Below, piece by piece: positions 45,344 to 53,824 of a stretch of DNA of 64,000 nt. The DNA is from Cupriavidus consociatus. Its GTDB lineage: Bacteria; Pseudomonadota; Gammaproteobacteria; Burkholderiales; Burkholderiaceae. Position numbers and translations under genes: made by a program. The stretch's first letter is position 1. Each line of letters starts with the position of its first letter. The notes under the pieces are model-generated. The model searched no databases. It was not told the DNA's origin and saw only the letters and a list, made by a program, of their open reading frames with translations. The DNA lies in the NCBI RefSeq assembly GCF_017814975.1, contig NZ_JAGIQA010000004.1, positions 124,001 through 188,000 on the forward strand. Direction: 5' to 3'.

Positions 45344-45418
45344 ATGCCCCAACTCTACCGCCAGACCCTTCTTGCCATGGTGGCGCTTGCCGCCCTTTAC
45401 CTGCTCCTCGAAGCCTGA
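45344..45418 (+). CDS. 24-residue hydrophobic membrane peptide ORF
   Basis: MPQLYRQTLLAMVALAALYL then LLEA, ending TGA at 45416-45418. Nearly the whole peptide is a transmembrane helix with Arg6 at the N-terminal side, so it would insert in the inner membrane. An AGGAGA site lies 9 nt upstream. The next gene starts 9 nt later, suggesting co-translation. Such peptides often adjust a membrane partner. Confidence 0.5.
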   Translation: MPQLYRQTLLAMVALAALYLLLEA

Positions 45419-45427
45419 GGCGCTGCC

Positions 45428-46060
45428 ATGGTTTCGTTACCTTCACTGGGCCCGATGGTGGCCCCGACCTCGGCCCTGACGCGTCCGCTGGCCTTGCGCA
45501 TCGACGTGGAACTCGCACCGGGTGAGATCGAGCGTGAACTGGACGCGCTCCACGAGCGCATCCAACGGCCCGGCGACCGCCTGCACGACATGCCCGCGCT
45601 GCCCGCGGGCATGCCGGCGCTGCGGCTGCGCTACCGCGAAGCCGACGGCGAATACTACGTGTATGTGGAAGACGTGATGCAGCGGCGCCTGGCCGGTTAT
45701 ACCGTGTTCAACCGGCTGATCGAGGTGGGCCGGCGCGCCGACCCATGGGTGCGCGCGCCGCATACGAAGTTTGCGCCCGCTTACCAGCGCCGCGGCCTGG
45801 CCAGGGCGCTGTACCGCTGGGCGCTGGACGGCGGACTGTGCCTGCTGAGCGGCGCCCGCCAGTCGGCAGGCGCGCACGCGCTATGGCAGGGGCTTGGCGC
45901 GGATTACGCCGGCGGTTATGTCGACCTGCGCCAGAAGACGCTGACCTGGCTGGGCGAGACGGTCAGCCCGCATGAGCGCGATGCGCTGCATACGCGCCGG
46001 CTGCTGCTGGGCCGCGGCTGGGCCCTGCAGGAATTCATGGCACGTACCGGCATGTACTGA
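45428..46060 (+). CDS. GNAT-like N-acetyltransferase-fold protein
   Basis: Predicted 210 residues. The segment FAPAYQRRGLARALYRWAL resembles GNAT motif A (acetyl-CoA-binding Arg/Gln-x-x-Gly-x-Gly/Ala region, here QRRGLA). Upstream is a beta-rich region (LRLRYREADGEYYVYVEDVM). C-terminal residues include TARTGMY-like MARTGMY. The substrate is unknown. It follows the 24-codon membrane ORF after 9 nt. Confidence 0.65.
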   Translation: MVSLPSLGPMVAPTSALTRPLALRIDVELAPGEIERELDALHERIQRPGDRLHDMPALPAGMPALRLRYREADGEYYVYVEDVMQRRLAGYTVFNRLIEVGRRADPWVRAPHTKFAPAYQRRGLARALYRWALDGGLCLLSGARQSAGAHALWQGLGADYAGGYVDLRQKTLTWLGETVSPHERDALHTRRLLLGRGWALQEFMARTGMY

Positions 46061-46086
46061 GCGCCGGCCGCGCCACGGAAGCGGCC

Positions 46087-46308
46087 TTACGGGTGGATCA
46101 GCGGCGCGACGGCGCGGGCGTTGTCGAGGTAGAGCTTCCAGCCGCGGGCAAAATAGACGCGAACGCGGGCCGACAGCGAGCGGCCGCTGCCCATGCGGGC
46201 GTAATAGTCGACCTCGCGCGCCGGTTCTGCGGCAGCACGGACATTGGACTTGGCCTGCGACTTGGCCTGGCGGGGTTGACGGTGAAGCGTATCAGCGAGC
46301 ACTTGCAT
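46087..46308 (-). CDS. Hypothetical protein, 73 residues
   Basis: MQVLADTLHRQPRQAKSQAK at the start and YYARMGSGRSLSARVRVYFA later. The composition is basic, with no transmembrane helix and no domain that I recognise. The ribosome-binding site is weak. Its position after a convergent GNAT-like gene gives no functional clue. Confidence 0.5.
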   Translation of the reverse strand: MQVLADTLHRQPRQAKSQAKSNVRAAAEPAREVDYYARMGSGRSLSARVRVYFARGWKLYLDNARAVAPLIHP

Positions 46309-46786
46309 GGCAATTTTTCTTTCCGGAGCGAAGCAATGTCAGGTGCCTCGCAATGCATATCTGACCGGGTTCCAGTCAGCCGCGCGAGGCAGTTCAGGGT
46401 TATCCCTAGTATAACGAAGTACCTCGTCCGGCATCCGGGTCAGTACCTATAGGCCGTATATGGCGTTCGTGATAATTCACAGCGCCCAAAGCGCCACCTG
46501 GCGACCGCCGCCGCTTCGAAGATAATTATCCTCCACATTCAGTATTCCCCATCGCGCATGCCGCGCATTCCGCTGCGGTTATGACGAGTCCCTCGCACTC
46601 ACCTAGCCTTCAGCCTTGCCCAGATCACGCCCGCACTAGAAGGCAACGACAAGCCGGCACACCGATAACAGCGGGTTGGCGAGGCCCCCCAGGCCTGCCG
46701 CCCAAAACAGCCAGAACCACGTGAGACAAGCCTGACGACGCGCCGTACGACGGACGTTGCAGCGCCCTGCAAGGAGACAGTTCATC
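46309..46786. other. Intergenic region before the purine-type permease
   Basis: About 480 nt, AT-richer near 46,400-46,550, with TATAAC (about 46,410), two AGTACCT direct repeats (about 46,420-46,447) and the palindrome CCTATAGG. Promoter of the permease is likely here. No purine riboswitch core is visible. Confidence 0.4.
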
Positions 46787-48181
46787 ATGATCGAGCAGCC
46801 CTATCCGTCATCAGCGACGGAAGCCGATGCGGCACGCCCCAACGTCCCCGAGGTCCGGAACCGGCTCGACGCCTATTTCGAGATCACCGCGCGCGGCAGC
46901 ACCCAGCGCAAGGAAGTGGTGGCGGGCATCACCACCTTCATGGCAATGGTCTACGCCGTCTTCGTCGTGCCCGGCATGCTGGGCAAGGCCGGCTTCGACA
47001 CCAGCGCGGTCTTTGTTGCCGTGTGCCTGACCACCGCCTTCGGCTCGCTGCTGATGGGCCTGTGGGCCAAGCTGCCGATCGCGATCGGCTGCGCCATTTC
47101 GCTGACTGCGTTCATGGCCTTCGGCCTGGTGCTGGGCCAGGGCCTGTCGCCGGCGGTCGCACTCGGCGCGGTGTTCCTGATGGGCCTGATCTTTACCGCG
47201 ATCTCGGTGACCGGCGTGCGTTCCTGGATCTTGCGCAACCTGCCGGCAGGCGTCGCGCATGGCACGGGCATCGGCATCGGCCTGTTCCTGCTGCTGATCG
47301 CCTCCAATGAAGTCGGCCTGGTGGTCAAGAACACCCACGCCGGCCTGCCGGTGGCGCTGGGCAAGATTACCTCGTTCCCGGTGGTGATGTCGGTGCTCGG
47401 CCTGGCCGCGATCTTTGGCCTGGAACGGCGCAAGGTGCCGGGCGGCATCCTGCTGGTGATCATCGCGATCTCGGCGCTGGGCCTCATCTTCGATCCGGCG
47501 GTGAAGTTCACCGGCGTGTTCGCACTACCGTCGCTGAGTGCACCCGGCCATGCTTCGCTGATCGGCGCCATGGACCTGCGCGGCGCGCTGACTGCGGCGG
47601 TGCTGCCGAGCGTACTGGCGCTGGTGATGACCGCCGTGTTCGACGCCACCGGCACCATCCGCGCCGTGGCCGGACAGGCCGGGCAGCTCAACGCCGCTGG
47701 CCATATCCACAACGGCGGGCGCGCGCTGACGGCGGACTCGGTGAGCTCGATCTTCTCCGGGTTCTTTGGCGGCGCTCCGGCCGCGGCCTATATCGAGTCG
47801 ACCGTCGGCGTGGCCGCGGGCGCCAAGACCGGCCTGACCGCGGTGGTGGTGGGCCTGCTGTTCGTGGCAGTGATGTTCTTCTCGCCGCTGGCGGGACTGG
47901 TGCCGTCGTACGCCACCGCACCGGCGCTGATGTACGTGGGCCTGCTGATGCTGTCCAGCGTCAGCCGCCTGCATATGGATGACCTGGTCGACGCGCTGGC
48001 CGGCCTGGTCTGCGCGGTGTTCATCGTGCTGACCTGCAATATCGTCACCGGCATCATGCTGGGCTTCTGCACCCTGGTGGTCGGCCGCGTGATCGCCGGC
48101 GAATGGCGCAAGCTCAATGTCGGCACCGTCGCCATCGCGATAGTGCTGGCTGCCTTCTATGCCGGCGGCTGGGCGATCTGA
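46787..48181 (+). CDS. NCS2/AzgA-type nucleobase permease
   Basis: Predicted 464 residues from the ATG at 46787, with AAGGAG 8 nt upstream. [20 protein letters not shown], then [20 protein letters not shown], is the AzgA-type start. Later features include the helix [20 protein letters not shown] and [20 protein letters not shown], with [20 protein letters not shown] typical of the substrate site. About 12-14 transmembrane helices. It imports purines such as adenine, guanine or hypoxanthine with protons. A terminator follows at 48263. Confidence 0.93.
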   Translation: MIEQPYPSSATEADAARPNVPEVRNRLDAYFEITARGSTQRKEVVAGITTFMAMVYAVFVVPGMLGKAGFDTSAVFVAVCLTTAFGSLLMGLWAKLPIAIGCAISLTAFMAFGLVLGQGLSPAVALGAVFLMGLIFTAISVTGVRSWILRNLPAGVAHGTGIGIGLFLLLIASNEVGLVVKNTHAGLPVALGKITSFPVVMSVLGLAAIFGLERRKVPGGILLVIIAISALGLIFDPAVKFTGVFALPSLSAPGHASLIGAMDLRGALTAAVLPSVLALVMTAVFDATGTIRAVAGQAGQLNAAGHIHNGGRALTADSVSSIFSGFFGGAPAAAYIESTVGVAAGAKTGLTAVVVGLLFVAVMFFSPLAGLVPSYATAPALMYVGLLMLSSVSRLHMDDLVDALAGLVCAVFIVLTCNIVTGIMLGFCTLVVGRVIAGEWRKLNVGTVAIAIVLAAFYAGGWAI

Positions 48182-48262
48182 TCCTGCCTGACGCATCCCG
48201 GGCAACTGGCCCGGGACGTCCACGACAAGTTGTCTCCTCCACCGCGATCCAGGTGGATTTCA

Positions 48263-48298
48263 AGCCCGGGCTTCCTGCTTTCCCGGGCTGTTTTTTTT
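48263..48298 (+). terminator. Terminator of the purine-type permease gene
   Basis: AGCCCGGG (48263-48270) pairs with CCCGGGCT (48282-48289), followed by G and eight T residues. It lies just before the stop of the convergent VOC gene. Confidence 0.92.
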
Positions 48299-48305
48299 GC
48301 GCGCC

Positions 48306-48716
48306 TTACTGGGCCTCCTGCATTGCCGCCGTATCCATGTACACCAGCTCCCAGACATGGCCATCAAGGTCCTGGAAGCCATGCCCGTACATAAATCCGA
48401 GGTCCATCGGCGGCTTGTAGGTATTGCCGCCCGCGGTGACCGCCGCATTCACCATTTCATCGACGCGCGCACGGCTGTCCATCGACAGGCAAACCAGTAC
48501 CTCGGTGAATTTGCGCGCATCGCAGATGTCATTCGGCGAGAAGCCACGGAATTTGGCTTCGGTCAGCAGCATCACGAATATGTTCTCGCCAACAATCATG
48601 CAGGTGGCGGTGTCATCGGTAAATTGCGGATTGAAGGTAAAGCCAAGACTGGTAAAGAACCCGATCGACTCTTGCAGGTCGCGTACTGGCAAATTGACAA
48701 AGATCTGCTGGCTCAT
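48306..48716 (-). CDS. VOC-superfamily (glyoxalase-like) protein
   Basis: Predicted 136 residues. IFVNLPVRDLQESIGFFTSL, then GFTFNPQFTDDTATCMIVGE, and GFMYGHGFQDLDGHVWELVY match the small VOC fold of the PhnB/extradiol-like group. One His and Glu (HGF, WEL) could bind metal. The function is unknown. It is convergent with the permease gene and divergent from the H-NS-like gene. Confidence 0.85.
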   Translation of the reverse strand: MSQQIFVNLPVRDLQESIGFFTSLGFTFNPQFTDDTATCMIVGENIFVMLLTEAKFRGFSPNDICDARKFTEVLVCLSMDSRARVDEMVNAAVTAGGNTYKPPMDLGFMYGHGFQDLDGHVWELVYMDTAAMQEAQ

Positions 48717-48996
48717 GGCGTCTCCGGAAAGCGTTTTGCAACGCAGAGAACCAGTCTAGATGCAAAAGCCGGCAGCGCCAGCTTTTTCCTTTGCCGGAAA
48801 TTGGAGCGGCGGCATTGCCATTTGCCGCAGTAACGGCCCCGCAATGGCACGCAACGGTGCGCTGTAAAACAATGAGGCTGTGGGCAAACACAAATCAATC
48901 CGTGCAATCCCCGTTATTTTTTGTAAAATTTTTATGTCAACCGACAGTTGAAGTTCTAGTACCATGCAGCGGCCTAATTGCAGAAAGGGGAAATAA

Positions 48997-49311
48997 ATGG
49001 CGACATACAAGCAACTCCTGGCTGAGAAGGAAGCGCTGGAAGCCAAGCTGAATGAAGTGCGCGCGACGGAAGTCGCCGGCGTGATCGACAAAATCCGCGA
49101 ACTGATGACCGAATATGGCCTGGCCGCGGAAGACATCATGCCCCGGCGCAAGCGCGGCCGCCCCGCGGGGTCCGCCGGCACGAAGGCCGCTTCGGGTTCG
49201 GCGCTGCCCCCCAAGTACATGGATCCCAAGACCGGCAAGACCTGGTCCGGCCGCGGCCGCGCCCCGGCATGGCTGGGCAAGCGCCCGGAGCGCTTCCTGA
49301 TCGAGCAGTAA
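48997..49311 (+). CDS. H-NS family nucleoid protein
   Basis: Predicted 104 residues. The N-terminal half is a coiled coil for oligomerisation (LLAEKEALEAKLNEVRATEV). The linker is basic (PRRKRGRPAGS, an AT-hook-like segment). The C-terminal motif YMDPKTGKTWSGRGRAPAWL is the H-NS DNA-binding core. Such proteins silence AT-rich, often foreign genes. AAAGGGGA precedes the ATG, and upstream DNA (about 48,905-48,940) is strikingly AT-rich, suitable for self-silencing. Confidence 0.93.
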   Translation: MATYKQLLAEKEALEAKLNEVRATEVAGVIDKIRELMTEYGLAAEDIMPRRKRGRPAGSAGTKAASGSALPPKYMDPKTGKTWSGRGRAPAWLGKRPERFLIEQ

Positions 49312-49319
49312 GTCCGCCC

Positions 49320-49345
49320 ATCGGGCAGGCGGGGGCCTGCCCGAT
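49320..49345. terminator. 11-bp hairpin between the H-NS gene and a lipoprotein gene
   Basis: ATCGGGCAGGC (49320-49330) pairs perfectly with GCCTGCCCGAT (49335-49345) around GGGG. It lies between convergent stops. There is no T-run. Confidence 0.65.
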
Positions 49346-49377
49346 ACGCTATCGTTCCGACCCGGCCCCGGGCACCG

Positions 49378-49962
49378 TCACAGCGCCTGGCACACATACT
49401 CCTTGCGCAGCGCGCGGAAGCCCTTCTGCGTCGGCTCCGTCGTCAGGCGTGCGCCGCCGGCTTCCAGCGGCTGCATCCGCAATACCTGCGCCGAGCACTG
49501 GCTCGCGGCCTCGTCACGCTGATACCGGATTTCATAGAGGGCCCCCGGCGCGGGCACGAACGACACCCCGGCGGCGCAACGCTGCTCCGGCAACGGCGGC
49601 TCGGCAGCGGACGTCACGGCCACGTAGATGCGCCGGCCTGCCTCGACCAGCCGTTCGCGCGTGCGCTCCGGCGGCTCGGGTGAGCGCCCCGGCAGGCCCA
49701 GTTCGCGATCCCGGCCCATTGCCGACAACTGCTTGCCCGTGCCGGCCAGGATCAGCGGCCGTGCCGGCACCGGGCACTTGGCCGGGTCGACCACAGCGAA
49801 AGAGGTGATTTCTTCGGTATTGGTCAGCAGCCGCACGCTGGCGGTGGGGGCGCCTGATGGCACCCGGTATTGCGCCACGCAGCCGCATAGCGCCGTGGTG
49901 GCGGCCAGTGTGGCAAGGCATGTCAGGCGGAAGGGGACTGCGGACGACCGGTCATGACGCAT
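49378..49962 (-). CDS. Putative lipoprotein of unknown function
   Basis: Predicted 194 residues from ATG 49962 (ATG 49983 adds seven residues). MRHDRSSAVPFRLTCLATLA then ATTALCGC is a lipoprotein signal with lipobox ALCGC. The mature part contains SVRLLTNTEEITSFAVVDPA, RIYVAVTSAAEPPLPEQRCA and YEIRYQRDEAASQCSAQVLR, with paired Cys that may form disulfides. No family is recognised. Confidence 0.7.
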   Translation of the reverse strand: MRHDRSSAVPFRLTCLATLAATTALCGCVAQYRVPSGAPTASVRLLTNTEEITSFAVVDPAKCPVPARPLILAGTGKQLSAMGRDRELGLPGRSPEPPERTRERLVEAGRRIYVAVTSAAEPPLPEQRCAAGVSFVPAPGALYEIRYQRDEAASQCSAQVLRMQPLEAGGARLTTEPTQKGFRALRKEYVCQAL

Positions 49963-50497
49963 GGCGGCAGGCAGCTTTGGCATTGCGGTTACGCCAGCCG
50001 GGCGATAGCTGGCAGCGGGTAAGCGGCAACATCGGCGGAGATAGACCACGAATCCTGGGCGATATCGGCATGCACGGCATCCGGCGGTGACACCGTTGCG
50101 GCTTGCGCTGCGTTGGCCTGCTCCCAAGACCGTGCAGCATACCGGTTTCCGGCACATTGCGGCAGCCGCACAAACCCATGTTGAAAACGCTGGCCTGATA
50201 TCCACAGAATCTGTGGATATCCTGCCATTACCCTCCCCGGAAGCCTTGGTCTGTGCAGCAACGCACCGGACCGCACAAATTTTAGGCAACGCGTTGCATC
50301 GGCCGCGCATCGACCCTCGTTAGCCCGCCGATACCTCCCGCAGTGCTGCGACACGCCCATGTCCGGCCCGACGCTTGCGCTGCCTTGACCACACATCCTC
50401 CCCCCGCGTGCCCTTGAAGGCGCCGCCACCACCGCGTAATCTCAGTCTTACCGGGGGCTAGCACAGGCGCCTTGCGCCAATTTGCCAGCCAATAACA
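49963..50497. other. Divergent intergenic region with a perfect palindrome
   Basis: About 535 nt between the lipoprotein and AraC-type genes. The clear signal is the 25-nt palindrome at 50196-50220. Open frames here are not convincing. A promoter for the AraC-type gene is expected at the right end. Confidence 0.5.
50196..50220. repeat. 25-nt palindrome GATATCCACAG-AAT-CTGTGGATATC
   Basis: Perfect 11-bp arms with a 3-nt centre. Each arm holds ATATCCACA, one base from the DnaA box TTATCCACA, and the right arm shares GTGGATATCC with the cluster near 42.14 kb. Confidence 0.85.
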
Positions 50498-51508
50498 ATG
50501 CCACTACAAGAGCCAATCCAGGCCAGGCCGTTCCCTCGTGACCTGCTGCACGCGCTGCGTGAAGGTGGTTACGACGTGTCGGCGCTCGTGCCTGCTCCTG
50601 ATTCCGATCCTGAGACTTTTTCCACCCCGGACACGCCCGAGACCGGGCCCCAGCAGGCGAGCCACCTGTTGTGCGCGGTCTACCGGGCCACCGGAGATCC
50701 CGCCATCGGCCTGTGGCTGGGCAGCCGGATGCAGCCTGACCTGCTCGGCCTGGCAGGCATGCCGGCCATGGCGGGCCCGTCGCTGGGCACGGCGCTGCGG
50801 CGTATCGCGCGCTACCAGAAGCTGATGATGGGCGACCGCATCGAACTGCGCCGGCAGGGCGAAGAGGCCTGGGTCTGTATCCGCCCGAGCGAGCCGGAGG
50901 CGCCTGACACCCGCCCGCGCATCGACATGGAGTTGTGCTCGCTGCTAGCCTTCGGGCGCCAGTTCACGCGCAAGCCGTTGCATCCGTTGCGGGTCTCGCT
51001 ACGCATCGGCCAGCCCGACTGGCACCTGCGCTATACCGAAGCCTTCGATTGCCCGGTGCGCTTTGGCGAACCGGAAGACGCGATCGTGTTCGGCCGGCGC
51101 GACCTGTCGCTGCGCATGGTCGCACGCGCCCACCGCCGTCCGGCGGCGCCCGCCGCCATGCGCGACGCGCGACACGCGGCGGCATCGCTCGACGACGTGC
51201 GAGCCGCCCTGCACCAGCTGGCCGGCGAGCGCGCGCTGAGCCTGGCCGCGGTGGCGCGCCACCTCGACATCAGCGAACGCACGCTGCAGCGCCGGCTGAT
51301 GGCGGCAGGCACGGGCTTCCGCGCGTTGTGCGAAGATGTGCGTCGCGAACTGGCCGGCCGATACCTGACCGAAGGCAATATGTCGCTGGGAGAAATCGCT
51401 TTCCGGCTCGGCTTCGACGATGCCAATTCATTCTTCCGCGCCTTCCGCCGCTGGACCGGCATGACACCGGGCGATTACCGGCGCTCGGCGGCGCACCCGC
51501 CGGGTTAG
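50498..51508 (+). CDS. AraC-family regulator with Arabinose_bd-type N-terminus
   Basis: Predicted 336 residues. The N-terminal half resembles the AraC-binding-like domain of OruR/ArgR-type regulators (HLLCAVYRATGDPAIGLWLG; LGTALRRIARYQKLMMGD). The C-terminal AraC HTH includes LSLAAVARHLDISERTLQRR and MSLGEIAFRLGFDDANSFFR, then AFRRWTGMTPGDYRRS. The inducer is unknown. It is convergent with a LysR-type gene. Confidence 0.92.
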   Translation: MPLQEPIQARPFPRDLLHALREGGYDVSALVPAPDSDPETFSTPDTPETGPQQASHLLCAVYRATGDPAIGLWLGSRMQPDLLGLAGMPAMAGPSLGTALRRIARYQKLMMGDRIELRRQGEEAWVCIRPSEPEAPDTRPRIDMELCSLLAFGRQFTRKPLHPLRVSLRIGQPDWHLRYTEAFDCPVRFGEPEDAIVFGRRDLSLRMVARAHRRPAAPAAMRDARHAAASLDDVRAALHQLAGERALSLAAVARHLDISERTLQRRLMAAGTGFRALCEDVRRELAGRYLTEGNMSLGEIAFRLGFDDANSFFRAFRRWTGMTPGDYRRSAAHPPG

Positions 51509-51542
51509 GGCATACGGCCTGATTCGCCTCCCACGGCCGGCT

Positions 51543-52463
51543 TCATGCGCCGGCCGGCGCGTCCCACGGGGGATTCTCGCCGTACGCCTGCGCAAGGTAA
51601 TCGACAAAGGCGCGCACCCGCGGCGGCACCAGCCGCCTTTGCGGCATCACCGCGTAGATGCCGGTGTCAGCCATCGGGAAATCGGGCAACACCTGGACCA
51701 GCCTGCCGGCGCGCAGCTCGCCGCCGACATGCCAGGTCGAATGCAGCGCGATGCCGAAGCCGGCCAGTGCCGCGTCCGACAGCAGCTCGCCGGTATTGGC
51801 TTCGATGCGCCCACGCACCCGTACCGCGATTTCCCCGCCCTGGCCGTCCCCCAGTCTCCAGACATCCTGCCGGCCCTGGCTGCCCACCAGCACCAGGCAA
51901 TCGTGCCGTGCCAGGTCATGCGGCGTGCGCGGGGTGCCGCGCCGGCGCAGGTAATCCGGCGCGGCGCACAGCACGCGCCGGTTGATGGCGAGGCGGCGCG
52001 CCACCAGCGTGGAATCGTCGAGCGCTCCGATGCGGATGGCCAGGTCGAAGCCGGCGCTGACGAGGTCGAGCACGTTGTCGGTCAGGTTCACGCTGACCGA
52101 TAGCCCGGGATGCTGCTCCAGGAACCGCGGCAGCAGCGGCGACACATAGAGCCGGCCAAACGATGACGACGTGGTGACCCGCAGCGTGCCGGAGATCCCG
52201 GTGCCTGCCTGCCGCAGCGATGCCCCCAGCGCTTCCAGGTCATCGACCAGCGCACGCCCCTGCCCGGCCAGCACCGCGCCTTCAGGGGTGGCATGCAGCC
52301 GCCGCGTGGTCCGGTGCAGCAGGCGCACGCCGAGGTCGCGCTCCAGCCGCTGAAGGCGCTGGCTGGCGACGGCCACCGACAGGTCCAGGCTGCGCGCCGC
52401 GGCGCTGATCGAGCCCAGGTCGAGCACGCGCAGGAACAGGCCGATATCCCCGATGCGATCCAT
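51543..52463 (-). CDS. LysR-family transcriptional regulator
   Basis: Predicted 306 residues from ATG 52463 (an upstream TTG is less likely). N-terminal HTH: MDRIGDIGLFLRVLDLGSIS, then AAARSLDLSVAVASQRLQRL. The C-terminal effector domain starts near GISGTLRVTTSSSFGRLYVS. It resembles the LysR regulators that act beside MFS exporters. It is divergent from the MFS gene, so probably controls it. Confidence 0.92.
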   Translation of the reverse strand: MDRIGDIGLFLRVLDLGSISAAARSLDLSVAVASQRLQRLERDLGVRLLHRTTRRLHATPEGAVLAGQGRALVDDLEALGASLRQAGTGISGTLRVTTSSSFGRLYVSPLLPRFLEQHPGLSVSVNLTDNVLDLVSAGFDLAIRIGALDDSTLVARRLAINRRVLCAAPDYLRRRGTPRTPHDLARHDCLVLVGSQGRQDVWRLGDGQGGEIAVRVRGRIEANTGELLSDAALAGFGIALHSTWHVGGELRAGRLVQVLPDFPMADTGIYAVMPQRRLVPPRVRAFVDYLAQAYGENPPWDAPAGA

Positions 52464-52573
52464 GATTATCAAGAAACCATTGAAACTGATTATGGATCAT
52501 GCCGGTTTTTGCGAAAGACGGAAAGGCGCAGACTGCCTTCCTCTTTTCTTCACTGCACTTTTCCGAACCAACC

Positions 52574-53815
52574 ATGGCCCCACTGTCCCCTGCTACCCCC
52601 GTTGACGCCGCCGCCGCGCGCGGCGGCCGGTTGCCCCTGGCCCTCTATGCGCTGACCGCCGGCTCGTTCGGCATCGGCTGTGCCGAATTCGTCATCATGG
52701 GCCTGCTGCTGCAAGTCGCCGCCGACCTGAAGGTGACCATTGCCGCGGCAGGCATGCTGGTATCCGGCTACGCGCTCGGCGTGTTCGCCGGCGCACCGGT
52801 GCTGACGCTGCTGACCCGGCGCATGCCGCGCAAGGCCGTGCTGCTGGCGCTGATGGTGATCTACACCGTCGGCAACGCCGCTTGCGCGCTGGCGCCCGAC
52901 TACACCACGCTGATGCTCGCGCGCGTGCTGACCTCGCTCACCCACGGCACGTTCTTCGGCGTGGGCGCGGTGGTCGCCACGGGCCTGGTGCCGCCCCACC
53001 GGCGTGCCTCGGCAATCTCGGTGATGTTTTCCGGCCTGACGCTGGCCACGCTGCTGGGCATGCCCGCCGGTGCCTGGCTCGGCCTGCACCTGGGCTGGCG
53101 CGCAACGTTCTGGGCCATGACGCTGATCGGGCTGCTGTCGCTGGCTGTCATCGCGCTGCTGGTGCAGAAGAGCCGCGACCAGCGCGCCCCGGTGGCGCTG
53201 CGCGACGAACTGGCCACCGTGGTCCGCCCGCAGGTGCTGCTGGGTCTGCTGATGACGGTGCTGCAATCGATGGGCACCTTTGCCGTGATTACCTATGTGC
53301 AGCCGCTGCTGACGCGCGTCTCGGGCTTTGGCGAGGCCGCGGTGTCGCCGATCCTCCTGCTGTTCGGCGGCGGCATGATCGTCGGCAATATCCTTGGCGG
53401 CCGCCTCGCCGACCGTGCGCCGACGCGCGCCTTGCTCGGCTCGCTCGCTGCGCTGGTGCTGGTGCTGGCGGCGATGACGCTGGCCATCCACAGCCAGGTG
53501 ACGGTAGTGGCGTTCGTCGGCATCCTCGGCGTCGCCGCGTTCGCCACCGTGTCGCCGCTGCAGCTGCGCGTGCTGCGGCATGCCAGCGGCGCAGGCGAGA
53601 ACCTGGCATCGAGCTTCAATATCGCGGCGTTCAACCTTGGCAACGGCATCGGTGCGTGGATGGGCGGCGTCGTGGTCGATCACGGGCCGGGGCTGAACGC
53701 GCTGCCGTGGATCGCGGCACTGGCACCGCTGGCGGCGCTGGCAGTGGCCTGGCTCAGCATCAGGCTCGAGCAGGGCCGCGGCGCCGCCGCACCGGTGGCG
53801 CAAGCCTGCCCCTGA
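52574..53815 (+). CDS. MFS exporter, AraJ/chloramphenicol-arabinose-efflux type
   Basis: Predicted 413 residues, about 12 transmembrane helices. LYALTAGSFGIGCAEFVIMG, then LLLQVAADLKVTIAAAGMLV and SGYALGVFAGAPVLTLLTRR, are the family hallmarks of drug/sugar efflux MFS proteins. ATG 52574 is used; ATG 52499 would extend it by 25 residues but lies only 36 nt from the divergent LysR start, leaving no room for promoters. Substrate unknown. Confidence 0.9.
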   Translation: MAPLSPATPVDAAAARGGRLPLALYALTAGSFGIGCAEFVIMGLLLQVAADLKVTIAAAGMLVSGYALGVFAGAPVLTLLTRRMPRKAVLLALMVIYTVGNAACALAPDYTTLMLARVLTSLTHGTFFGVGAVVATGLVPPHRRASAISVMFSGLTLATLLGMPAGAWLGLHLGWRATFWAMTLIGLLSLAVIALLVQKSRDQRAPVALRDELATVVRPQVLLGLLMTVLQSMGTFAVITYVQPLLTRVSGFGEAAVSPILLLFGGGMIVGNILGGRLADRAPTRALLGSLAALVLVLAAMTLAIHSQVTVVAFVGILGVAAFATVSPLQLRVLRHASGAGENLASSFNIAAFNLGNGIGAWMGGVVVDHGPGLNALPWIAALAPLAALAVAWLSIRLEQGRGAAAPVAQACP

Positions 53816-53824
53816 CCCATTCGC

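Noticed and set aside
46309..46786. Purine riboswitch upstream of the nucleobase permease
   Set aside because: No conserved purine-aptamer core or paired loop sequences are visible, and such riboswitches are not expected in this group.
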